Positions 1 to 4,639 of a DNA stretch of 5,180 nt are shown one piece after another. The position numbers were made by a program, and so were the translations under genes. Origin of the DNA: Elusimicrobia bacterium RIFCSPHIGHO2_02_FULL_57_9 (GTDB lineage: Bacteria > Elusimicrobiota > Elusimicrobia > UBA1565 > UBA9628); the NCBI GenBank assembly GCA_001800015.1, contig MGUO01000218.1, forward strand, positions 1-5,180. Direction: 5' to 3'. The notes beneath the pieces were generated by a model. The model saw nothing but the letters and a program-made list of their open reading frames with translations. It had not been told where the DNA came from and made no database searches. The first letter of the stretch is position 1. Every line of letters begins with the position of its first letter.

Positions 1-80
1 TTCGCGAAAACAAACGCCTGATCGAAGATTTGCGCATGGCTTCGCGAAAACAAACGCCTGATCGAAGATTTGCGCATGGC
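1..80. repeat. exact 40-bp tandem duplication at the window edge
   Basis: Bases 1-40 and 41-80 are identical over all 40 positions. The match stops at base 81, and its left limit is the window edge, so more copies could lie outside. Forty is not a multiple of three. The frame that encodes the kinase linker in copy 1 (codons from base 3) therefore runs out of frame in copy 2 and meets TGA at 84-86, while the kinase frame itself has TGA at 19-21 in copy 1. A contig-end assembly artefact is the simplest explanation. A real frameshifting duplication is the alternative. Confidence 0.95.
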
Positions 81-831
81 CAATGAAAAGCTCACCAGCT
101 TGAGCCAAATGAAGTCCAAGTTCATGTCCATGGCCTCGCATGATCTTTCCAATTCGCTGATGACGCTGCAGGTCAGCTTTGAGATGTTGTTGACCACGAT
201 TTCCCTTAATGACGAGCAGGAAAAAAGAGTCGCCTACATTTCCAACGGCATCGGCCAAATTTCGCGTCTAATAGACGATCTGGTGGATTGGGCCTCTATC
301 GAGCAAGGAAAGCTGCGCCTGGAGACCGCGATGTTTGCGCCAGGAGCCATGGTGGAGGAGATATCCATGGGGCCGCAAGCCAGGGCCCAGGCCCGGGGAA
401 TCGCATTAAAAGCGGATATAGAGCCGAATCTTCCGGAAATCAGGGCGGATAAAAAGCGCATTGCCCAGGTGCTCAACAATCTCCTGGAAAACGCCATACG
501 GCACACCTTGAAAGGGGGAGAAATCACCATCATTCTTAGGCGGTTGCCGGTGGATGGGAACAAACAGGAAATACAATTGGCCGTGCGCGACACCGGGGAG
601 GGTATTGCGCCGGATGAACTGGAAAGGATATTCCGCAGCTTCTATCAAGGCAAGACGTCCGCAACAGGAGGCCGGTTGGGGTTGGGGCTTTCCATAGCCA
701 AGGAAATCGTGGAAGCCCATAAATGGAGGCTTTGGGTAGAAAGCCCGGGAGTCGGCCAAGGCGCGACGTTTTTATTCACCATTCCGGTGCCCGCGCGCCT
801 GGAAGCGGCCGGTTATGGGAAGAAAAAATAA
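43..831 (+). CDS. sensor histidine kinase, 5'-partial (HisKA + HATPase_c core)
   Basis: This is the cytoplasmic catalytic part of a two-component sensor kinase, which would autophosphorylate on His and pass the phosphate to a response regulator not seen here. Numbering from the TTG at base 70, the order is a charged coiled-coil linker (partly encoded by bases 43-69), an H-box with phospho-acceptor His24 in SHDLSNSL, a second dimerisation helix (about 50-80), an N-box with Asn137 and Asn141, G1 DTGEGI (174-179), an F-box (FRSFYQGK, 188-195) and G2 (GGRLGLGLS, 200-208). The ATP-binding domain is therefore complete. The Pro usually five residues after the His is Ser29. Sensor domains are missing: the gene must begin left of the window, and the 40-bp duplication breaks its frame. 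TTG 70 or ATG 76 would be only fallback starts, since the linker stays in frame upstream of them. The end overlaps the next gene by 17 bases. Confidence 0.93.
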   Translation, partial: RENKRLIEDLRMANEKLTSLSQMKSKFMSMASHDLSNSLMTLQVSFEMLLTTISLNDEQEKRVAYISNGIGQISRLIDDLVDWASIEQGKLRLETAMFAPGAMVEEISMGPQARAQARGIALKADIEPNLPEIRADKKRIAQVLNNLLENAIRHTLKGGEITIILRRLPVDGNKQEIQLAVRDTGEGIAPDELERIFRSFYQGKTSATGGRLGLGLSIAKEIVEAHKWRLWVESPGVGQGATFLFTIPVPARLEAAGYGKKK

Positions 832-1093
832 AAAGGGAGAGGGGAATGCTCCCGACTCGTGCGCCGCCGGCCCTTCCCCGGGGACTCTCTCGCAGCGCGG
901 AAAAAAGGTTATAACAGCCGGAATAGGAATTCTTTTGGCTGGTTTTATCGTTCTTTCCATGACAGATCCCATGGGTCGCAACTGGGCCTCCCAGCTATGT
1001 CCTTTTTTGATTCTGGCAGGCTATGGGTTGATTGGATTTGGGATTTTCGTGCCTGAGAAACAGTCAACTTCCAGCCATTCCCCGCAGTCTTAG
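815..1093 (+). CDS. small two-helix inner membrane protein, function unknown
   Basis: This 92-residue protein is not assigned to a named family. A hydrophilic, Lys-rich N-terminus (1-31) is followed by a hydrophobic helix (about 32-49), a short conserved-looking loop with DPMGRNWAS (51-59), a second hydrophobic helix (about 60-79) and a Ser-rich tail. Only about ten residues separate the helices, so it is probably a helical hairpin with both ends on the same side of the membrane; the Lys/Arg before helix 1 suggest the cytoplasm. ATG 815 is the only ATG, GTG or TTG in frame before the first helix. It lies inside the kinase gene, 17 bases before its end, which suggests translational coupling, and no strong Shine-Dalgarno is visible. 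Other frames here give no membrane pattern. It may modulate the kinase or simply be co-expressed; nothing shows which. Confidence 0.7.
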   Translation: MGRKNKKGEGNAPDSCAAGPSPGTLSQRGKKVITAGIGILLAGFIVLSMTDPMGRNWASQLCPFLILAGYGLIGFGIFVPEKQSTSSHSPQS

Positions 1094-1235
1094 AGACCAT
1101 TAAACACCTTCTTGCCTTTCTTTTTTGATCCTTTAAGGTTTTCTTTTGACCCAGGTTCCTGCTAGGTCTTTCCCTTATGTGTGGCATTGCCCTGCCCTGG
1201 TTTTTTCAAAGGCCCGCCATTTTCCTTGTTATTGG

Positions 1236-1260
1236 CCCAAATCCCTTCTTTGGGTTTTTT
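1236..1260 (+). terminator. possible rho-independent terminator
   Basis: CCCAAA (1236-1241) pairs with TTTGGG (1249-1254) across a seven-base loop, followed at once by six T (1255-1260). The stem is short, with three G-C pairs, so it is weak. Its orientation suits the end of the kinase and membrane protein unit, about 140 bases downstream of the last stop codon. Confidence 0.4.
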
Positions 1261-1286
1261 GGCTCCAATTATTTCCGGACATTTTG

Positions 1287-1386
1287 TCTCCAAAAGTTGC
1301 CAACATTTTGGATTGATCCAGGCCTATCTTTCCTGGTCTTTTTGAGGGTCAGCAGGCAGCTCAGAACTTCTCCAAAGGTTGGCAAC
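1287..1386 (+). repeat. 18-base near-direct repeat with inverted-repeat cores
   Basis: Bases 1287-1304 (TCTCCAAAAGTTGCCAAC) and 1369-1386 (TCTCCAAAGGTTGGCAAC) match at 16 of 18 positions, 82 bases apart. Each contains a small dyad, GTTGCCAAC or GTTGGCAAC. The first is also bracketed by CCAAAA (1290-1295) and TTTTGG (1306-1311), so it can fold as a hairpin. Neither lies in a credible gene. Confidence 0.6.
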
Positions 1387-1420
1387 TTTTTAAGGAATTT
1401 CGGGGCCGGCTTTTTTGGGG

Positions 1421-1467
1421 GTCTAAAAATACCTGGAAAGTTTCCAACTTTCCAGGTATTTTAGGAC
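1421..1467. repeat. long near-perfect hairpin
   Basis: Arms 1421-1442 and 1446-1467 are 22 bases each and complementary at 20 positions; only the fourth and fifth positions mismatch. The loop is TCC (1443-1445). The innermost 17 pairs are continuous, centred on GGAAAGTT-TCC-AACTTTCC. No T tract follows directly on either strand, although AAAA/TTTT lies within the arms. It could be a bidirectional transcription barrier, a small repeat-derived element (MITE or REP type) or a structured RNA. Confidence 0.8.
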
Positions 1468-1563
1468 TGCTAATTTAAAAAATCTAATAAAATATCGCGA
1501 AAATTCATAAATGCCGTTAGTATTCCTAGGGAAATTTTAATTTTATTATAACGCTTCTTGAAA

Positions 1564-1610
1564 TTGAATGCGCAATCCTCATGGCCTATTATGTAACATA
1601 ATAATTATTA
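1564..1610 (+). promoter_or_regulatory. AT-rich promoter-like site with overlapping palindromes
   Basis: TTGAAT (1564-1569), a 17-base spacer and TATTAT (1587-1592) resemble a sigma-70 promoter, with 4/6 and 5/6 matches. A 15-base dyad, ATTATGT-A-ACATAAT (1588-1602), overlaps the -10 box, and a 12-base palindrome, TAATAATTATTA (1599-1610), follows. Transcription from here would run antisense into the winged-helix gene, since no + strand gene starts nearby. The palindromes are directly seen. The promoter reading is tentative, because AT-rich DNA produces such matches easily. Confidence 0.3.
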
Positions 1611-1655
1611 TCGTAAGTTAGATATTGTGCAGAATTGAGTTCCGAAGGCGTTCGC

Positions 1656-2174
1656 TTAGGAATTTCCGGTGATTGCGGCGGTCAATTGGTTGGCAAGGAT
1701 GTAGGCTTTGAGCCGGCCGGGGGCCGTTAATTCATAGCGCCTGGCGCGCCGGGATCCAGAGGAAAGCAGTTCGCCCTGGGTCACGGCATCCTGGAGAGAT
1801 CGGTCCATCCTTAATATGGGGTAGCCTGAGTTGCGCAGCCATTTGGCGAGTTGCGTGGCCGTAGGCTTGGGCTGATTTAAGAGCCTTTGGGAAGCTGCCA
1901 AAAGCACCAGGCAGGCATCTTTCTCGGATCTCCCGCCGCCTAATTTGGCCCGTAGTTGGATGTTTTTGTCCTTGATTTCGGTGACGCTATCCCAGGCTAT
2001 GTGGGGCTGGCCGAGGGGCGCTTGCGCGGCCTCGGGCATTATGGCGGGGACTTGGCGTAGGCTGCCGAGAAATTCTTTCCTTTCCCTATCCACGAATTCC
2101 GGGGAGCCTTCGGCTTCAAATTCCGCGCCGCCCGGCAGCTTGAGGCGAATCCTATGAGAAAGCTTATCAGCCAT
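1656..2174 (-). CDS. probable winged-helix DNA-binding protein
   Basis: This 172-residue protein is not assigned to a named family. The N-terminus (about 5-37) alternates like beta strands, with RIRLKLP and EFEAEG, then a helical stretch rich in Glu and Arg. A Pro/Ala-rich linker follows at about 42-58. Residues 85-160 read like a winged helix: helix 1 at 85-99, helix 2 with ATQLAKWLRNSG (106-117), a third helix with MDRSLQDAVTQG (123-134), then a basic wing, SGSRRARRYELT (139-150), and GRLKAYILANQL. The RRYELT-x-x-G-R pattern is typical of the wing strand and following helix in MarR- or PadR-like folds. ATG 2174 is chosen because the next Met is residue 46 and the first strand would otherwise be lost. 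It stands alone between AT-rich flanks, with a palindrome in its own promoter, so autorepression is plausible. DNA binding is inferred from pattern only. Confidence 0.75.
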   Translation of the reverse strand: MADKLSHRIRLKLPGGAEFEAEGSPEFVDRERKEFLGSLRQVPAIMPEAAQAPLGQPHIAWDSVTEIKDKNIQLRAKLGGGRSEKDACLVLLAASQRLLNQPKPTATQLAKWLRNSGYPILRMDRSLQDAVTQGELLSSGSRRARRYELTAPGRLKAYILANQLTAAITGNS

Positions 2175-2180
2175 GTCCTG

Positions 2181-2209
2181 ATTATGACATATATAGCGCT
2201 ATATGACAA
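2181..2209 (-). promoter_or_regulatory. sigma-70-like promoter of the winged-helix gene, apparently leaderless
   Basis: On the minus strand TTGTCA (2209-2204, 5/6 match to TTGACA), exactly 17 bases and CATAAT (2186-2181, 5/6 match to TATAAT) form a good promoter. A start seven bases after the -10 box falls at 2174, the A of the gene's ATG, so the mRNA would have no leader. Consistent with this, the only purine-rich match, AGGA, lies one base from the ATG, too close to act as a ribosome-binding site. Confidence 0.55.
2191..2204. promoter_or_regulatory. 14-bp perfect palindrome, candidate operator
   Basis: ATATAGCGCTATAT is a perfect dyad lying almost wholly between the -35 and -10 boxes of the minus-strand promoter. 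It is flanked by two direct copies of ATGACA at 2184-2189 and 2203-2208, 19 bases apart, close to two helical turns. A dimer bound here would block RNA polymerase. The encoded winged-helix protein is the obvious candidate, by inference. Confidence 0.5.
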
Positions 2210-2239
2210 CGGCTTGTGGATAAGCCATGAATAAGCATT

Positions 2240-2267
2240 TTGACACCGTAAACATGGGATATATACG
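2240..2267 (+). promoter_or_regulatory. possible rightward promoter
   Basis: TTGACA (2240-2245, perfect consensus) is followed by 16 bases and TATACG (2262-2267, 4/6 match). It would transcribe away from the winged-helix gene towards the cysteine protein, leaving a leader of about 400 bases. The weak -10 box keeps confidence low. Confidence 0.35.
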
Positions 2268-2278
2268 TCAAATTTAAT

Positions 2279-2323
2279 GACTTATAAGTCTTAAATAAAA
2301 TTTATATGTCAAGTTAAAGACAT
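2279..2323. promoter_or_regulatory. palindrome cluster in the AT-rich control region
   Basis: GACTTATAAGTC (2279-2290) is a perfect 12-bp palindrome. ATGTC (2306-2310) and GACAT (2319-2323) form an inverted repeat with an eight-base gap. ATGACA or its complement also occurs at 2184-2189, 2203-2208 and 2306-2311 (TGTCA part), and TGACA at 2241-2245, so the same short word recurs through the interval. These may be binding sites of one regulator. Confidence 0.4.
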
Positions 2324-2329
2324 GAAGGT

Positions 2330-2676
2330 GTGGATGGAGATGTGGAACAGCCTGCCCCCGCGGCGCCGCTTGGGACTTTAGACCCAGCAAATCGTGGGCC
2401 CAATGCCGGCTAGCGGGGGTCCAGTCGGCCCAGGCGCGCAGTAGGCCTGCCTAGTATCATGGAGACGCGGTGTACCGTGCCGCGAAAGGATGGCGACACG
2501 CGTCGATTCGAGCGGAGATTTAAGCAAAACGGTTTACTGGGAATGGTAAGGGGAATGGTAAAGCTTTGGGCATTTTTTCAGCTTTGGGCGCCATTGCCAA
2601 TATCACGAAGAAAGAGGAAAAGCGGTTTAAGGATGGGTGGAGTATCCCGGACGACTAGTCTTTGGGGAAGGGGAAT
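2330..2676 (+). other. long leader-like region, GC-rich and rich in short inverted repeats
   Basis: No convincing complete gene lies here. Bases about 2350-2450 are much more GC-rich than the AT island before them and have many short complementary words (TTGGG, GGGCCCAA, AGGC/GCCT). CGCGG (2466-2470) pairs with CCGCG (2480-2484), competing with an inner CGGT-GT-ACCG. I did not recognise a known riboswitch or RNA family. From 2539 there is a 12-base tandem repeat and a short open frame with coding character, described separately. The 73-codon frame at 2459-2680 has no domain signal and overlaps the next gene's start. Confidence 0.5.
2524..2658 (+). pseudogene. possible gene remnant or start-less small ORF
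   Basis: The frame is open from after TAA 2521-2523 to TAG 2656-2658 (44 codons). It has protein-like character: a GNGKGNGK stretch encoded by two 12-base copies (2539-2550 and 2551-2562, differing in the last base), a hydrophobic segment (ALGIFSALGAIANIT) and a charged tail (KKEEKRFKDGWSIPDD). It has no ATG. A TTG at 2566 could start about 30 residues, with AAGGGG about 12 bases upstream, rather far. It ends 18 bases before the cysteine protein's ATG, so it may be a translated leader peptide or the tail of a decayed gene. Confidence 0.3.
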
Positions 2677-3195
2677 ATGAAAAAAATAAAAATAGCCGGC
2701 CTTGTCCTCGCCCTGGCGTCCGTAAGCCAGGCTGGGGATATTGTCTTTAAAATCAAGGATAAAGGAGGCGCCTGCTACAAAGCGGCCTTGCCGCAAATAA
2801 AGGCCTTGGCAAGCGATTCGGACCAGTTGATCGTGACGCGCAAGCCCACTAAGGGCCGCTTCTTCAAGCAGGCCTCTGAGCTTTGCGAGGGCGCTAATGA
2901 TGACGCCCCCGTTATCTGCCACCGGGCGGCTTTCCCTATTATTAAAGCCACGGCCGGCTACTATGCCGAGGCGGCCTCGGAGCAGGCGGTTCATCTTTGC
3001 CGGGGAGCCCGCTCCGACACCCCCCTTGCCGCCGTTGAATGTTTCCAGTCCGGGGTGGAAGCCATGGCTGCTTTTAAGAAAAAGGAGCAGGCTGCGGATC
3101 ATTCGGAAGGCAAAGGCTTGGTTCCCGAGACCGTGACCGTCTGTTCAGCCGGCAACTTGACGGCGAAAGACGACATCGTCACCGCGACGCGTTAG
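2677..3195 (+). CDS. exported six-cysteine repeat protein
   Basis: This is a 172-residue protein of unknown function that should be exported. The first 19 residues, MKKIKIAGLVLALASVSQA, are a classic Sec signal peptide with likely cleavage before GD. ATG 2677 is preferred over TTG 2662 because the signal peptide then starts with MKK and a strong purine-rich Shine-Dalgarno (GGGGAAGGGGA, 2664-2674) lies just upstream. The mature part holds six Cys (33, 70, 81, 108, 122, 156) in three loose modules. Each opens with C-aromatic/His-x-x-A (CYKAALP, CHRAAFP, CFQSGVE), runs through a helix of variable length and closes at a second Cys; the first two close with LC-x-GA-x-x-D-x-P (LCEGANDDAP, LCRGARSDTP), the third only with VCSAGN. 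Paired cysteines suggest disulfides in the periplasm or outside. It is convergent with the porin gene, with 13 bases between stop codons. LC-x-GA repeats recall Cys repeats I associate with Bdellovibrio-type genomes, unverified. Confidence 0.82.
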   Translation: MKKIKIAGLVLALASVSQAGDIVFKIKDKGGACYKAALPQIKALASDSDQLIVTRKPTKGRFFKQASELCEGANDDAPVICHRAAFPIIKATAGYYAEAASEQAVHLCRGARSDTPLAAVECFQSGVEAMAAFKKKEQAADHSEGKGLVPETVTVCSAGNLTAKDDIVTATR

Positions 3196-3212
3196 CGGGT
3201 TGCGCGCGCTAA
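3192..3212. terminator. hairpin between convergent genes
   Basis: TTAGCG (3192-3197) pairs with CGCTAA (3207-3212) across a nine-base loop. The stem contains the stop codons of both convergent genes (TAG 3193-3195 on +, TAG from 3211-3209 on -), so the two stops pair with each other. No T tract follows on either strand, so intrinsic termination would be weak. Confidence 0.35.
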
Positions 3213-4585
3213 AATCTGCCGGAAACCTCGAAGGCGTACTTCCGGGAAGTATTGCGAGTCGCGTTGGAAGCCGTGCCGGCCCTGAAAATAGCCGCCGTGG
3301 CCGAGAGCGTGAAGTTATCCATAATCGCATAGCGCAGACGCACGTCCCATTCCATGCCCAAGGTGCGCGAGCCGGAGCGGATGCGTTCGGCTTGAAACAG
3401 GAAATAGTCCACATCCAACCCCAAACCCTTATAAGCCGGCGGGCTGTAGCCGGCTCCTGTTACGATGATGCCGCTGTTGCCCTGACGCAGGCCGCCGAGT
3501 GCGCTGGTGGAGTAATTCCCCCCGTAGGCGTCATAAGGCGTGGCGCCGAAGAATTCCCCCAATCCCGCGCGCTCCAGGCCGTTAAAGCGATGGCCGCGTG
3601 ACGGGAAAAAGGCTTCATCGGAAGTCTTGGTGCTCGGATCATCGCCGCTTCCCCGCGCGATCCATATGCGGGCGATGCCTTGGCCGGTTTTATATAAAGG
3701 CTGCTTCCATTTGGCTCGGACCACCTGCGCGTTGCCGTTATAGGTGATGTGGTTGGGCGCCGGGGTGGGTCCGGTGGGCGTGGCGGCGCCGCGCTGCAGC
3801 ACGGCCTCGCCGTCAAACATCATGGGGCCGTAATTGATTTGATAGCGCAGGCTGGTGAAGCTGCGCAGGGCCTTCGAAACAAGGCAGGTCGTCGCCAGGC
3901 CGGTGGCCGGGTCGGTGAAAGAGCAGCCGAAAATGGTTTGTACCGAGCGGTCGCGCTCAAAGAGCTGGCTTAATTCCCAGCTTCCTTCCGTGGGCCAGGC
4001 CAGGATCATGCCGAATAAATCCAGGCTGTTAGGCGCGCCGAATTGAGGGTTTTTATCGTTAAAGATAAAGCCCCCGGCCTTCAGGCCCTTCCAGGGCAGT
4101 TCTCCTATGAGGCTTACGCCGGTTAAGCCCGCGCCATCGTCATCAAGCAGAAGGCCGCTGCCTAGTTTAAAAGTTTGGCGTCCGAAAGTTCCTTCTATCG
4201 GGGCGGAGAACAGCCTGTTGACGCGCAGGTAGGCGTTTTCGATGAAGGGAGTCAAATCAGCGCTGGGATAATGATTGGCGGCCCCGTCCAAGGGGCTTTG
4301 CAGGGAAACCGTCGAGCCGGCCACCCCCAGGGCATGCAAAAGCAGGCCCACGTCCATGGTCGATTCCCCCCCGCCTTGCCTTTCCAGGGAGATTTTACGC
4401 GCGGCCACGCCCAAACGGGCGTCGTTGGATATAAAAGAATGGTTGTTCTTATTATTAAGGTCCAAATTCAGGTTGCTGTAGGACAGCGCGCGCATGCGGT
4501 AGGAAGCGGAAACATCCAGATGGGCGGCGGAACCAACGGAGGCGCAAATCAAAAGCGGGGCGAAGGCCGAAAAAATCCTTAGCAT
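3209..4585 (-). CDS. outer membrane beta-barrel porin, alginate-export family-like
   Basis: This 458-residue protein is probably an outer membrane channel. The signal peptide is about 1-20 (cleavage near VGSA/A), followed by alternating strands with aromatic girdles and a C-terminal GRF, the terminal Phe expected for barrel assembly. Alginate-export-like motifs appear in order: TPFIENAYLRV (112-122), GRQTFKLGSGLLLDDDGAG (135-153) and ARGSGDDP (310-317) with a following FFPSRGHRFNG (326-336). Cys221 and Cys234 lie 13 apart in a probable loop and could form a disulfide. ATG 4585 is chosen over TTG 4594 because TAGGA lies nine bases before the ATG but touches the TTG. It follows the TPR gene by 54 bases on the same strand, so co-transcription is likely. 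The transported substrate cannot be read from the sequence; alginate itself is only the family name. Confidence 0.85.
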   Translation of the reverse strand: MLRIFSAFAPLLICASVGSAAHLDVSASYRMRALSYSNLNLDLNNKNNHSFISNDARLGVAARKISLERQGGGESTMDVGLLLHALGVAGSTVSLQSPLDGAANHYPSADLTPFIENAYLRVNRLFSAPIEGTFGRQTFKLGSGLLLDDDGAGLTGVSLIGELPWKGLKAGGFIFNDKNPQFGAPNSLDLFGMILAWPTEGSWELSQLFERDRSVQTIFGCSFTDPATGLATTCLVSKALRSFTSLRYQINYGPMMFDGEAVLQRGAATPTGPTPAPNHITYNGNAQVVRAKWKQPLYKTGQGIARIWIARGSGDDPSTKTSDEAFFPSRGHRFNGLERAGLGEFFGATPYDAYGGNYSTSALGGLRQGNSGIIVTGAGYSPPAYKGLGLDVDYFLFQAERIRSGSRTLGMEWDVRLRYAIMDNFTLSATAAIFRAGTASNATRNTSRKYAFEVSGRF

Positions 4586-4594
4586 CGGGCTCAA

Positions 4595-4599
4595 TCCTA
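4595..4599 (-). promoter_or_regulatory. ribosome-binding site that decides the porin start
   Basis: On the minus strand TAGGA (4599-4595) is separated by nine bases from ATG 4585-4583 and by none from the in-frame TTG 4594-4592. Normal Shine-Dalgarno spacing therefore supports the ATG, which also gives the cleaner signal peptide. Confidence 0.55.
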
Positions 4600-4623
4600 C
4601 AAAATATCCTGCGGCTGGTAAAC

Positions 4624-4638
4624 CGGCAGACGCTGCCG
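4624..4638 (-). other. perfect hairpin in the TPR-porin spacer
   Basis: CGGCAG (4624-4629) and CTGCCG (4633-4638) are exactly complementary with a three-base loop. The hairpin begins one base after the TPR stop codon and sits in the 54-base spacer before the porin ATG. Only GTTT follows it in the direction of transcription, so it is more likely an mRNA stabiliser, processing barrier or leaky attenuator than a full terminator. Confidence 0.55.
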
Positions 4639-4639
4639 C

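Larger units (their letters stand above)
1094..1655. other. gene-free intergenic region with hairpins
   Basis: No open frame here looks like a protein. The part from 1094 to about 1420 is strikingly pyrimidine-rich on the + strand, with many T runs and C/T tracts, and holds a possible terminator and an 18-base near-repeat. A long hairpin lies at 1421-1467. From about 1468 the composition becomes strongly AT-rich with overlapping palindromes. The 95-codon open frame at 1177-1464 is Phe-rich, has no usual domain pattern and ends inside the hairpin, so I treat it as spurious. Confidence 0.7.

Noticed and set aside
234..759. Two minus-strand open frames opposite the kinase
   Set aside because: Antisense shadows of conserved HisKA/HATPase motifs.
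945..1187. 80-codon minus-strand open frame
   Set aside because: Overlaps the two-helix membrane protein on the other strand; composition is basic and low in structure signal.
1177..1464. 95-codon + strand open frame in the pyrimidine-rich region
   Set aside because: Phe-rich product explained by T tracts, no domain pattern or ribosome-binding site, crosses the terminator-like hairpin and ends inside the long hairpin.
1287..1467. CRISPR array
   Set aside because: Only two imperfect 18-base repeats with an 82-base period and no regular spacers.
1640..1662. Terminator after the winged-helix gene
   Set aside because: Only short TTCC/GGAA and CGAA/TTCG pairings, with no T tract in the minus-strand direction.
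2322..2381. 19-codon ATG frame with two Trp codons, considered as an attenuation leader peptide
   Set aside because: No ribosome-binding site, Trp codons not adjacent, no amino-acid biosynthesis gene downstream.
2340..2660. Known riboswitch (cyclic di-GMP type), tRNA or other named RNA
   Set aside because: No cyclic di-GMP riboswitch core and no T-loop or anticodon-arm geometry could be found.
2459..2680. 73-codon + strand open frame
   Set aside because: Arg-rich with no recognisable domain; it runs across the next gene's ribosome-binding site and start, and frame 1 over the same bases looks more protein-like.
2578..3102. 174-codon minus-strand open frame
   Set aside because: It shadows the exported cysteine protein, which has a strong ribosome-binding site, a signal peptide and internal repeats.
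3200..3601. 133-codon + strand open frame opposite the porin
   Set aside because: Antisense shadow of the porin, whose signal peptide and barrel motifs are clear.
4175..4582. 135-codon + strand open frame opposite the porin N-terminus
   Set aside because: Antisense shadow; Gly/Gln-rich product without a domain pattern.
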